A stretch of DNA of 35,381 bases, taken from contig JBOFZL010000069.1 of the NCBI GenBank assembly GCA_051655155.1, forward strand, positions 1-35,381. The letters are read 5' to 3'. Positions 24,933 to 31,479 of the stretch are shown piece by piece. Every line of letters begins with the position of its first letter. Within the stretch, counting starts at the first letter, position 1. This DNA is from JBOFZL01 sp051655155 (GTDB lineage: Bacteria; Bacillota; Clostridia; Peptostreptococcales; Filifactoraceae). The position numbers and the translations under genes are program-made. The notes under the pieces are model-generated. The model worked only from the letters and a program-made list of their open reading frames with translations. It had not been told where the DNA came from and did not search any database.

Positions 24933-26434
24933 TGTTGAACCTCCTGTTCTGGTGGGATAGTTGCTTGTTGTATTTCCTCTAGTTTTTTTGTTAAACTCTC
25001 ACCCAAGTTAAACTCTTTTCTTGTTATTCCAAATCTAGCTGCAGTATTTTTAATGTATTCATCTGTTTTTATTGCTGCAATGGCTACTTGTGGACCAAAC
25101 TTACTTGCTATATCTTGTATAAACATATTATTTCTTTGTATATCTTCTTGGTCTTGGGCTACTGTTATGGCATTATGGTACCTTACGCTTAACCTAGTAT
25201 TGTTCTTTAAGTATTCAATATTGTTATTTGAAATAATATTAGCTTTTAAGTTATTGTTCCTAATCTTCATAACAACAACTTCTAGCATTTCTTTTTGCAT
25301 ACGAGAATATACAGGTCCTATTTGCTCCGCGAACTTTGTTACAGCTACTTGGACCGCTGTTGCTGTTACATTCTTTAGATCATCTATGTTTTTTATTGAT
25401 GATATAGCGTCAATAAAGAATATTTCATTTAATAACTCTTTATGTTCCTGTAAATCAAACATTTCCATTTGTGGGTTAGCTCCGTTGTTAAAGGGTCTTA
25501 CTTCTGTTACATTGTCTCTAGGTCCTAAATAAGATAACCTACCCGGCATAAACCTTGCACCTAGTGCCAATGCTCTGTCTCCATACCCCACCAATGGCGG
25601 GTCTGATTGGAAATCTCTTATTTTACTTAGTCCGTTCTTTCCTCTTCTTAAAGCTATTAACTCCATTATGGCTATAACCTTTGGACCAGCACCGTACGGG
25701 CTATTATGTTCAAAAGGTCCCCATCTTCCCACTATCCAAGGGGTGTGAGCTTGTTCTTCTCTGTAAATAATTTCTTTTAGTCCTTCATCTAATGCAACAA
25801 TATAATCATAGTTTTTCTTTACTTGGTTATATACTGTACATTCCCAAACGTCATAATCTTGATTCTCTATAACATTTGTAAATGTTCCTTTTGTCCATAT
25901 AGTCCGCATATTTGGAAGTCTCATTTTTTCATTCTTATAGAAAACGGTGTTTATTCTACTGTCTGCTCCCTCAACTATGTAAACATTCATTATAGGGGCA
26001 TGTCTAAATCTTGTAGGGTTTTCATAGTCTCCTGTATATTCAACCTTAAAAGCTGTTGTACCCAGTAAGTAATCATCTAGTATTTTTGTTTTCTCTAGTT
26101 CAAAGTTTGATAAGTTTTGAATATCATCAAATACAACTCTTGTTTGTTCCTCTAATTTGAGCTTATCATCTTCTGAAACATTACTCGCCATATACTTAGG
26201 CGGTTCTATGTGCGCCCATATGTAAGAACTATTCATCACTACATCAGCTAACTTATTTATTAACTTTGTTTTTAATAATATACCTGTACTATCATAGTAG
26301 TTCCCTTTTATCTGGCAGATGTCAAAATGCTTTTTAGCCATTAAATAGAGGGGTTCTATTTCCATTTTTTTACTCTTAGCATAAGCCAATAAGTTTATAA
26401 TTTCATTTTGCCTTATAATGTTTAAAGGCTCCAC
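24929..26434 (-). CDS. Portal protein (podovirus head-to-tail connector)
   Basis: 501 residues from GTG, with AGGAGG 7 nt upstream. The central region (about 228-300) contains the signature pattern of T7-type connectors: PWIVGRWGPFEHNSPYGAGP, then a helix and SDPPLVGYG. The C-terminal region has LNEIFFID and long helices typical of the portal crown. Forms the ring at the packaging vertex that binds terminase and the tail adaptor. A palindromic site at 26452-26466 lies just upstream of its ribosome binding site. Confidence 0.9.
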   Translation of the reverse strand: MEPLNIIRQNEIINLLAYAKSKKMEIEPLYLMAKKHFDICQIKGNYYDSTGILLKTKLINKLADVVMNSSYIWAHIEPPKYMASNVSEDDKLKLEEQTRVVFDDIQNLSNFELEKTKILDDYLLGTTAFKVEYTGDYENPTRFRHAPIMNVYIVEGADSRINTVFYKNEKMRLPNMRTIWTKGTFTNVIENQDYDVWECTVYNQVKKNYDYIVALDEGLKEIIYREEQAHTPWIVGRWGPFEHNSPYGAGPKVIAIMELIALRRGKNGLSKIRDFQSDPPLVGYGDRALALGARFMPGRLSYLGPRDNVTEVRPFNNGANPQMEMFDLQEHKELLNEIFFIDAISSIKNIDDLKNVTATAVQVAVTKFAEQIGPVYSRMQKEMLEVVVMKIRNNNLKANIISNNNIEYLKNNTRLSVRYHNAITVAQDQEDIQRNNMFIQDIASKFGPQVAIAAIKTDEYIKNTAARFGITRKEFNLGESLTKKLEEIQQATIPPEQEVQQ

Positions 26435-26451
26435 TTTCTCACCTCCTCAAT

Positions 26452-26466
26452 TTCGCACTGTGCGAA
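26452..26466. repeat. Palindrome TTCGCACTGTGCGAA
   Basis: Same 15-mer as 7507-7521 (central base differs). It lies in the 36-nt gap between the stop of the small basic protein gene and the portal GTG, six nt ahead of the portal ribosome binding site on the minus strand. In mRNA it would form a 6-7 bp stem with a very small loop. Confidence 0.7.
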
Positions 26467-26470
26467 GTCT

Positions 26471-26722
26471 CTATCCTATTTTTTGCTCTAAAGAATTATC
26501 TAACATGCTGAGGTTCCCATCTCTCATGGATTCATAAAAACTTTTCTTGTTCTGCTTGTTCTTTTTCTTTAGTTCCTCTTGCTCTTGGATAGAGGCATTT
26601 GTATTTTCTTTTATCACTTTTTTAATTTTTTTAGCCTGTTTCTTCTTTGATCTGTCAAGGTCGAAGGCGTCGCCAGTTAGTCCGTCAAAAACTCCACCTA
26701 TGGCGTCCATTACACCACCCAT
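26471..26722 (-). CDS. Small basic head-tail protein (T7 gp7.3-like position)
   Basis: 83 residues from the ATG at 26720-26722, chosen because AAAGGAGGTG lies 7 nt upstream. A Gly-rich start (MGGVMDAIGGVFDGLTGDAF) is followed by a Lys-rich helical region. Small basic proteins directly upstream of the portal gene occur in T7-like phages (gp7.3, a tail assembly protein). The match here is by position and composition only. Confidence 0.5.
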   Translation of the reverse strand: MGGVMDAIGGVFDGLTGDAFDLDRSKKKQAKKIKKVIKENTNASIQEQEELKKKNKQNKKSFYESMRDGNLSMLDNSLEQKIG

Positions 26723-26724
26723 TC

Positions 26725-27222
26725 TTACACCTCCTTTAAACACTCATAAATTATAGCGTTATATAGGTTCCCATCTATTAATCTTATACTATTCTTTTTC
26801 TCTCCAACTATCCTAAAGGCTCCTGTTTGAACCAGTTTTTCAAGTATTCTTTGTGATGGTGCGCCTTGTGTTATCTCACATTCAATGCGCCAATAATCTG
26901 GGCTGTCATGTAAACATCTAAGCATTAGCGCAAAATCTTTCATCAAACTATACTTTCCGGCTCTATCCTTTGAGAATCCCAGAAGCTCAAATCCTTTAGC
27001 GGTCCTTGTTGGTTCATCATAGATATATGAAAAATAACCATTAATTTTATTATCTGTTTTACTTATAAATTCAATCTTAGTCTGTCCAAGCTCTCTACCT
27101 AATTGATTAACTTTTTTAGCTGACCCTATGAAAAATTTATAATATTCTAAATCCTCTTTTACAAGTTCCTTTATTTGCTCCCATATTTTCTGGGAACCTT
27201 TTTTATTTAACTGCTCTATCAT
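26725..27222 (-). CDS. GNAT-like virion-associated protein
   Basis: 165 residues from ATG 27220-27222 (GGAGG 8 nt upstream). Strand-helix pattern of a GNAT fold: LGRELGQTKIEFISK, then INGYFSYIYDE, then the SLMKDFALMLRCL helix, YWRIECEI strand, SQRILEKLVQTGAFRIV. Acetyl-CoA-binding residues are not clear. Comparable small GNAT-like proteins, including T7 gp13 homologues, lie near the head genes of T7-like phages. Overlaps the putative small terminase by 4 nt (ATGA). Confidence 0.5.
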   Translation of the reverse strand: MIEQLNKKGSQKIWEQIKELVKEDLEYYKFFIGSAKKVNQLGRELGQTKIEFISKTDNKINGYFSYIYDEPTRTAKGFELLGFSKDRAGKYSLMKDFALMLRCLHDSPDYWRIECEITQGAPSQRILEKLVQTGAFRIVGEKKNSIRLIDGNLYNAIIYECLKEV

Positions 27223-27665
27223 ACGCCACAACCTCCATTTGAAAGGTGTTGTTTTACTCTTGCGTTTCTTTCCTCTTCTGTTTCTTCGCTCTCATCATGC
27301 TTGAATGTATCATCTCTTATTCCTAAATCAACATGAATGACAGTGTCGGACTGACCCGGTTTATCCCATTGATTCAGCTTTTCTAATCTTTCTGATAATT
27401 TAGAAACATTGGAGACGTTCTTATTCTTAAAGCTCTCTTCAAATAGAACCTCTAGTTTTGCTATGTGAGAAATCTTACTTCTACCATAAATAAGTTTTAT
27501 AGCTTGGCTGTTCTCACTCAAATACTCTTGAACTTCATCATCTAAAAGAACTTTAAAAATTTTCTTTTCGTCCCAGTCCAACCCTAAAACCTCTACAGCT
27601 CGGAATCCGTCGCCTGTAAGTAGATACTGGGTTAAAAACTCCTTAACTTTTCCCTGTACTTTCAT
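27219..27665 (-). CDS. Putative terminase small subunit
   Basis: 148 residues. An N-terminal helical segment with an HTH-like pattern (KEFLTQYLLTGDGFRAVEVL, then KIFKVLLDDEVQEYL), a central helix for oligomerisation and an acidic C-terminal tail (ESEETEEERNARVK). This layout is common in phage small terminases, which recognise packaging sites. It is first in the head operon and far from terL. It overlaps the end of the upstream replication gene by 23 nt, with GGAAGG before the ATG. Confidence 0.5.
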   Translation of the reverse strand: MKVQGKVKEFLTQYLLTGDGFRAVEVLGLDWDEKKIFKVLLDDEVQEYLSENSQAIKLIYGRSKISHIAKLEVLFEESFKNKNVSNVSKLSERLEKLNQWDKPGQSDTVIHVDLGIRDDTFKHDESEETEEERNARVKQHLSNGGCGV

Positions 27666-28785
27666 GGACTTTATACCTTCCTTCCTCTGTTGTAATTTCT
27701 AGGTTTATCTTGCAGCCTTTTTTTATTAGTGCTTTCAATCTCTTGAAGTTCCCGGAGTACACCCTTTCAAACTCAAAATCCTTTTCATATTCTGCTAAGG
27801 ATTCTTCTATTTGCTTTTTATAAGTTCTGCACTGTCTACTTGAAACATTTAGGACCTCTGGAACTACCAAAAGATTTAACATTTCAATGTCAAAGATTAA
27901 ATGTTGATGCCTCAACACTTTTTCTTTTAGGTTCTTTGTTCCTGTTTTTAAAATTTCTTTTTTCAAAACTTCTAAATTCTGGTTCAGTTCTACTTCTAAA
28001 TTCTTGGTGAAAAGCTCTAAAAAATAATCATGCAAGCACTTTTCTATTTTTTCTTTGGTTAGATCCGCCGGAGAAAAAATACCATATTTTTCTAAAACTG
28101 ATTTTTTAAAAGTTGGTTCTATCCTTATGGCGTGTTTTATCCCTTTTTGACTCTTACCCTTGTTATACATTTCATCCGTCTTGGAGTAGAACTTTAAATA
28201 AACATTTGATTCTCTTCTTGATTTTCCAAGTTCTTTGAAGTCCATTCCTTTTATGGTTTTTCTTCTCTTCTCATTCGCTTTGTTGAATTTAGTATTCTTG
28301 TCAACATCAATATACAATCTCCCATCATCCTCAATTTGCTTGAACGTGTTATAAATTAAGCTTTGAGTCTGACTATAATTTTTTATACTCTCAACTTGCA
28401 TTTGATTACTCAAATCTAAAGAGGTTACTTCTAGTTCTTCAATCTCTGGGGATTTAAAACTTAAAACTCTCATTAGGGAAAGAATTTTTTTATTTACTGC
28501 GATTATTGTTTTTGGTTTAATTGCTAATAAATAATTATTGTCCTCTTCTCCATGTTCAAACTTTGAGTAAGAAAATGAAATTGATATTCTAGTTTTTAAA
28601 GTATTTTTCGAGTGTCTAAAACACACAAAATTTATATAGGGGTAATTTTTATTTCTACCCTCTAATTTAAAATCAACTCTTTCAGCGTGAGAAGTTGGAG
28701 AAATACCAAAAAGACTTTTAGCATTTCTTAATAGTGTTTCTAGTTCAACATTGGTTGTAAAACTATATGTTCCTGTATCAACAAT
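27643..28785 (-). CDS. Rolling-circle-type replication initiator (phage gene II/X family-like), probable ATT start
   Basis: About 380 residues if translation begins at ATT (28783-28785), which lies 7 nt after AGGAGGTG (28793-28800). No ATG, GTG or TTG is in frame until a GTG at 28626 with no ribosome binding site. The sequence between is clearly coding: it starts (M)VDTGTYSFTT, and further on SFSYSKFEHGEEDNN resembles the S-x-x-K...G-x-N motif of this family. EELEVTSLDLSNQM (about 163-176) and SRRESNVYLKFYSKTDEMYN followed by HAIRIEPTFKKSVLEKYG (about 218-258) match the usual SR...lkiYdK..E / lRiE pattern. These proteins nick one strand at an origin using a Tyr. I did not fix the catalytic Tyr or the HUH residues. 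Confidence 0.65.
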   Translation of the reverse strand: MVDTGTYSFTTNVELETLLRNAKSLFGISPTSHAERVDFKLEGRNKNYPYINFVCFRHSKNTLKTRISISFSYSKFEHGEEDNNYLLAIKPKTIIAVNKKILSLMRVLSFKSPEIEELEVTSLDLSNQMQVESIKNYSQTQSLIYNTFKQIEDDGRLYIDVDKNTKFNKANEKRRKTIKGMDFKELGKSRRESNVYLKFYSKTDEMYNKGKSQKGIKHAIRIEPTFKKSVLEKYGIFSPADLTKEKIEKCLHDYFLELFTKNLEVELNQNLEVLKKEILKTGTKNLKEKVLRHQHLIFDIEMLNLLVVPEVLNVSSRQCRTYKKQIEESLAEYEKDFEFERVYSGNFKRLKALIKKGCKINLEITTEEGRYKVHESTGKS

Positions 28786-28815
28786 TTTTCAACACCTCCT
28801 TTTCATAGGTTTATT

Positions 28816-29048
28816 AAACACACCAATAATTTTTTTATTGGTATGTTTAGAAATCTACGATTTTTTATTCAATTTTTAGTTTATTTAGACCCTTAAGGTG
28901 CCTTACTTATTTTTTGGGTCCAAAAATTTTAAAGAAACCTTTATTTTTCAATGGGTTTATTTAATTTTTTTTGATTTTTTTACCTCAAAAACGGAAGTTT
29001 TTACTTCCATTTTTCAATATAAAAGTACCTAAAAAATTTTAGGTACTT
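28816..29048. promoter_or_regulatory. Tandem hairpin region upstream of the rolling-circle initiator; candidate origin
   Basis: No substantial gene here. Four inverted repeats in a row: 28816-28848 (14-bp arms, one mismatch), 28888-28920 (GACCC/GGGTC enclosing AAGGTGCCTT), 28993-29008 (GGAAGT/ACTTCC) and 29023-29048 (12-bp perfect arms AAGTACCTAAAA/TTTTAGGTACTT). In minus-strand RNA several resemble terminators. As DNA, strings of hairpins upstream of an initiator gene are what a rolling-circle or single-strand origin often shows. Confidence 0.5.
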
Positions 29049-29100
29049 GATAGCTTTTTTATTCAATTTTTAGGGGGGATTTTTAAATTTTATTATACTT

Positions 29101-29118
29101 TTAGCGTAGTTTTTTCAT
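29101..29118 (-). CDS. Possible 5-codon leader peptide MKKLR
   Basis: ATG at 29116-29118 has a perfect AGGAGG (29126-29131) 7 nt upstream, then AAA AAA CTA CGC TAA. A good ribosome binding site on a five-codon frame, in the structured leader before the replication gene, suggests a leader peptide or the remains of a broken gene. Nothing else supports it. Confidence 0.3.
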   Translation of the reverse strand: MKKLR

Positions 29119-29165
29119 GGTGCAGCCTCCTATTTTATTTATTTTTATATTAGATGTTTTACAGG

Positions 29166-29223
29166 TTCCATAATTCAAAAGATTTAAACGGGGGCGAGGT
29201 GTCTTTTCTCTCAAATTATGGAA
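29166..29223. promoter_or_regulatory. Large imperfect hairpin with GC-rich loop
   Basis: Outer arms TTCCATAATT (29166-29175) and AATTATGGAA (29214-29223), inner arms AAAAGA (29177-29182) and TCTTTT (29202-29207), loop containing GGGGGCGAGGTG. It is the most GC-rich patch in its surroundings. Read as minus-strand RNA, the loop carries ACACCTCGC, complementary over GAGGTGT to the ribosome binding site of the replication gene. Read as DNA it could be a nicking hairpin. Confidence 0.5.
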
Positions 29224-29229
29224 TCTATA

Positions 29230-29257
29230 CCCCACCTGTTTAATCGTGGGGGTTTTT
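29230..29257 (+). terminator. Plus-strand Rho-independent terminator
   Basis: CCCCAC (29230-29235) and GTGGGG (29246-29251) with a 10-nt loop, then G and TTTTT. No plus-strand gene precedes it, so it may end a small plus-strand RNA antisense to the replication gene leader. Confidence 0.65.
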
Positions 29258-29258
29258 A

Positions 29259-29317
29259 TTGTAGATTTATTCTTTCAAGTGTTAGAATAAAAGTTATATC
29301 TTACTTGAAAGGGGGTG
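29259..29317 (+). promoter_or_regulatory. Putative promoter and stem near the ribosome binding site of the Zn-ribbon gene
   Basis: TTGTAG (29259-29264), 18-bp spacer, TAGAAT (29283-29288) is a moderate sigma70-type match. CTTTCAAGT (29272-29280) and ACTTGAAAG (29303-29311) form a 9-bp inverted repeat ending at the GGGGGTG ribosome binding site, which could modulate translation. Confidence 0.4.
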
Positions 29318-29324
29318 ATATATT

Positions 29325-29537
29325 ATGAAAAATAATCTTTGTGTAGAAACAACTACGCAAAATCACACCATTCACCGATTGGGTTGCAAATATATTATTT
29401 TTGATTCTAGAGAACTTCATACTTCCTGTTATGAAGAGGCTGAAAAAGAAGCCGCTAAACAAGGGTTTGTTAAGTGCCAACCATGCAAACACTGTATAAA
29501 GAAACATGAAATCAAAGCCAATTGCGGAATCGGTTAA
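29325..29537 (+). CDS. Small Cys-rich Zn-ribbon-like protein
   Basis: 70 residues. The motif HRLGCKY (about 19-25) ... ASxQGFVKCQPCKHC (about 47-60) resembles the Ada-like zinc-binding fold in which the first Cys sits in an HRPGC-type strand and the last two lie in a GYRPCxxC turn. It could bind zinc and perhaps DNA. A strong GGGGGTGA lies before the ATG. It is the first gene of a two-gene plus-strand unit. Confidence 0.65.
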   Translation: MKNNLCVETTTQNHTIHRLGCKYIIFDSRELHTSCYEEAEKEAAKQGFVKCQPCKHCIKKHEIKANCGIG

Positions 29538-29584
29538 TAAAACTACTTCCCCTAGGGGGAACTCCCAGAAAGGAGGTGATTGTT

Positions 29585-30070
29585 ATTAATGCCTTTTTTA
29601 TAATTTTTGCTGGTATTACTTTTGGGCTTATTATTATTAATCTTTTGACTGAAAATAAAACAGCACCTAAAGAGGATAGTATCGAATCATTCTTAAAAAA
29701 AATTAAAAATGAATTTAAACAAATTAATATTAATTCTAATCTTGAAATTAAACCGACTCAAATTTATCATAGTATGGATGGAGTATACACTGGTTTTTAT
29801 ATTGATACCTATCATTCATCAAATGAAATAGCTGTTCCCATGGTTCTATTAACTTTAAAAAATTTAGCAACTAAAGAAAAAATAAAACATAAAGAAACTG
29901 ACCTATCATATTTTGATGATGATATTCCAAAAACTCCAACTCTTACTTTTGCCCTTGATAAATCAAAATATCTTCAACTTATTTTTCAAAATCTTGAATA
30001 TTCAGACCACCCTTTAAATGGGGTAGGCGTTATAGTTAAAATCTATGATACATATAACCCGCAACTCTAA
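29585..30070 (+). CDS. Membrane-anchored protein of unknown function, possible ATT start
   Basis: About 161 residues from ATT at 29585, 8 nt after a perfect AGGAGG (29571-29576). An in-frame TTG at 29522 would overlap the previous gene but has no ribosome binding site, and an in-frame GTG (29576) overlaps the binding site itself. The N-terminus is one hydrophobic segment (FFIIFAGITFGLIIINLL); the rest is a soluble domain of mixed strands. Position next to the repressor genes fits a lysogenic-conversion or superinfection-exclusion protein, by inference only. Confidence 0.55.
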   Translation: MNAFFIIFAGITFGLIIINLLTENKTAPKEDSIESFLKKIKNEFKQININSNLEIKPTQIYHSMDGVYTGFYIDTYHSSNEIAVPMVLLTLKNLATKEKIKHKETDLSYFDDDIPKTPTLTFALDKSKYLQLIFQNLEYSDHPLNGVGVIVKIYDTYNPQL

Positions 30071-30095
30071 CCTCTAGGACTTCCTAGGGGTTTTT
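30071..30095. terminator. Terminator between convergent genes
   Basis: CCTCTAGG (30071-30078) pairs with CCTAGGGG (30083-30090) with one G-U, then TTTTT. It begins at the stop codon of the membrane protein gene and meets the minus-strand repressor gene stop. Confidence 0.75.
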
Positions 30096-30309
30096 ATTTT
30101 AATAATTCCACTGGATCAACTTCTAAGGCTCTAGCCATTTTATATAACGTATTTGTTTTTATTGGTCTTCCGCTTTCTAAAGTTCTCATTTTTTTACATA
30201 TACTCGCTGGGGATTCGTCCAAAATTTCGGCTATTTCATTCCCATTAATTTCTTTTTTTTCCATAATTTTTTTTATATTATAATAAATTTTTATATTAAA
30301 CTCTTCCAT
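30094..30309 (-). CDS. XRE-family HTH regulator (small repressor)
   Basis: 71 residues, a single HTH of the Cro/CI type: IKKIMEKKEINGNEIAEILD, then ESPASICKKMRTLESGRPIK and LYKMARALEVDPVELL. It lacks the C-terminal cleavage/dimerisation domain, so it is a compact repressor or Cro-like factor. Its ribosome binding site (AGAGAGG) lies within an 18-bp operator-like palindrome (30313-30330), suggesting self-repression. Confidence 0.85.
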   Translation of the reverse strand: MEEFNIKIYYNIKKIMEKKEINGNEIAEILDESPASICKKMRTLESGRPIKTNTLYKMARALEVDPVELLK

Positions 30310-30312
30310 ATA

Positions 30313-30330
30313 ATTAACCTCTCTGTTAAT
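30313..30330. promoter_or_regulatory. Operator-like palindrome O4
   Basis: ATTAACCTCTCTGTTAAT: outer arms identical to the operators at 30918-30935 and 30983-31000, with a changed centre. Lies just before the start codon of the small repressor. Confidence 0.55.
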
Positions 30331-30351
30331 TTATTTATAATCTTAGTTAAG

Positions 30352-30380
30352 AATTTAATATAAAAAGTTAATATTGTCAA
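30352..30380 (-). promoter_or_regulatory. Promoter for small repressor gene
   Basis: Minus strand: TTGACA (30375-30380), 17-nt spacer, TAAATT (30352-30357). The spacer holds ATTAAC, half of the operator consensus. Confidence 0.55.
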
Positions 30381-30398
30381 CAAAAATTTTTTTATAAA

Positions 30399-30451
30399 AA
30401 AATAAAAGAGTATATAAAAACCTTATAAAGTCTTTATTACTCTTTTATTTT
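30399..30451. terminator. Long AT-rich terminator hairpin
   Basis: 14-bp perfect arms (AAAATAAAAGAGTA at 30399-30412, TACTCTTTTATTTT at 30438-30451). T-rich ends on both strands; it follows the second regulator gene on the minus strand. Confidence 0.7.
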
Positions 30452-30479
30452 TCATTTAATATTTTTTTTAAAATTCTAG

Positions 30480-30806
30480 TTATGTTTTTGATTTTTTGAA
30501 CTCTATAGTATCTAATATTTTTTTTAAACCTTCATTTTCTTTTTCTAAATTTAAAAAATATTTTTTTGTTGCACTGTCCATTCTGTCCATGCTCCAAACT
30601 TTCCACGCCTCTTTTTTTTCATCTTCATTTAATCTTAAATATTTAATAATTTCTTTCCAAGTTTCTTCTTTACAAGTCTTTTTCCCTCTCTTTAAATAAC
30701 TTAAAAACGCTGGACTAACTCCAACTAATGTTGCTATATCGTCCATTTTTATATTTTTTCTTGCTATTATTTTTGTTAAAAACTCTGCTGTCTCTGTATA
30801 TTGCAT
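30480..30806 (-). CDS. XRE-family HTH regulator (CI-like repressor candidate)
   Basis: 108 residues from ATG 30804-30806, chosen because GGAGG lies 6 nt upstream; an upstream in-frame TTG overlaps that site. HTH: FLTKIIARKNIKMDDIATLV, then VSPAFLSYLKRGKKT. The C-terminal part (about 55-108) is a short helical/charged segment rather than a peptidase domain. Divergent from the early operon with three operators between, so it is the likely keeper of the plasmid state. Confidence 0.8.
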   Translation of the reverse strand: MQYTETAEFLTKIIARKNIKMDDIATLVGVSPAFLSYLKRGKKTCKEETWKEIIKYLRLNEDEKKEAWKVWSMDRMDSATKKYFLNLEKENEGLKKILDTIEFKKSKT

Positions 30807-30870
30807 TTTTTCCTCCAAATATTTATTTTAGTTAATTTTTTTTATTTTATTTTTCCTTTGTTTATAAGGG

Positions 30871-30901
30871 TTTATAACACAAAATTAACCTAAAAGTAAA
30901 T
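30871..30901 (-). promoter_or_regulatory. Leftward promoter with operator O3
   Basis: Minus strand: TTTACT (30895-30900), 18-nt spacer, TATAAA (30871-30876) with an upstream TG (TGTTATAAA). O3 (30884-30901, ATTAACCTAAAAGTAAAT) overlaps the -35 and matches 16 of 18 bases of the inverted O1. Confidence 0.55.
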
Positions 30902-30907
30902 TTTTTA

Positions 30908-30940
30908 TTGACAAATAATTAACTTATAGGTTAATATAAT
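30908..30940 (+). promoter_or_regulatory. Early rightward promoter with operator O1
   Basis: TTGACA (30908-30913), 18-nt spacer, TAATAT (30932-30937). The palindromic operator ATTAACTTATAGGTTAAT (30918-30935) fills the spacer and reaches the -10, so a bound repressor would block RNA polymerase. Confidence 0.75.
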
Positions 30941-30982
30941 ATCAAGAAAGCGCTTCAAAGCTTAAAAAAATTTAAACGCTTA

Positions 30983-31000
30983 ATTAACTTATAAGTTAAT
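30983..31000. promoter_or_regulatory. Operator O2, perfect 18-bp palindrome
   Basis: ATTAACTTATAAGTTAAT, fully symmetric, one base changed from O1, downstream of the early promoter and just before the ribosome binding site of the J-domain gene. Confidence 0.75.
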
Positions 31001-31020
31001 TTATTTAGGAGGTTTATTTT

Positions 31021-31476
31021 ATGAAATTTTTTACAAGTACAGAAAATTTAAAAAAACAGTATAGGGATTTATGCAAAAAGCTACACCCAGATTTTGGAGG
31101 TGATGAAGAAACTTTTAAGGAAATGTCAAACGAATATCAAGACTTAATGATGAAAGGCTTTGATAAAACTTTTAAAGCTGAAAACAACAATCAAGATATT
31201 GGCGAAGATTTAAAAGCAATATTAAAATCTTTAATTCACATTGAAACTTTAGAAATTGAGCTTATAGGCTCTTGGCTATGGGTAAGCGGTAACACTTACG
31301 AATATAAAGACCTACTAAAAGAACAAGGTTTTAAATGGAACAACAAAAGAAAAAAATGGTATTACACAGAGCAAGAATACAGAAGATATAACGCCAAAGG
31401 AACTTTTGAGGATATAAGAAGAACTTACGGATCACAAGTTATAAAAACTAAATCACAAAGTTATATAGGAGCGTAA
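31021..31476 (+). CDS. J-domain (DnaJ-like) early protein
   Basis: 151 residues. The N-terminal J-domain core (about 3-45) has the HPD motif at 22-24 (KKLHPDFGGDEE) flanked by helices II and III. The C-terminal domain (about 78-125) reads IGSWLWVSGNTYEYKDLLKE and GFKWNNKRKKWYY, a small fold also present in the protein two genes downstream. J-proteins stimulate host DnaK; in lambda and others this remodels the replication initiation complex, which would suit a phage using plasmid-type initiators. First gene after the early promoter, with AGGAGG before the ATG. Confidence 0.8.
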   Translation: MKFFTSTENLKKQYRDLCKKLHPDFGGDEETFKEMSNEYQDLMMKGFDKTFKAENNNQDIGEDLKAILKSLIHIETLEIELIGSWLWVSGNTYEYKDLLKEQGFKWNNKRKKWYYTEQEYRRYNAKGTFEDIRRTYGSQVIKTKSQSYIGA

Positions 31477-31479
31477 ACC

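Noticed and set aside
27643..28626. Shorter form of the replication gene starting at GTG 28626
   Set aside because: No ribosome binding site there, and 53 upstream codons in the same frame look coding and follow a perfect AGGAGGTG.
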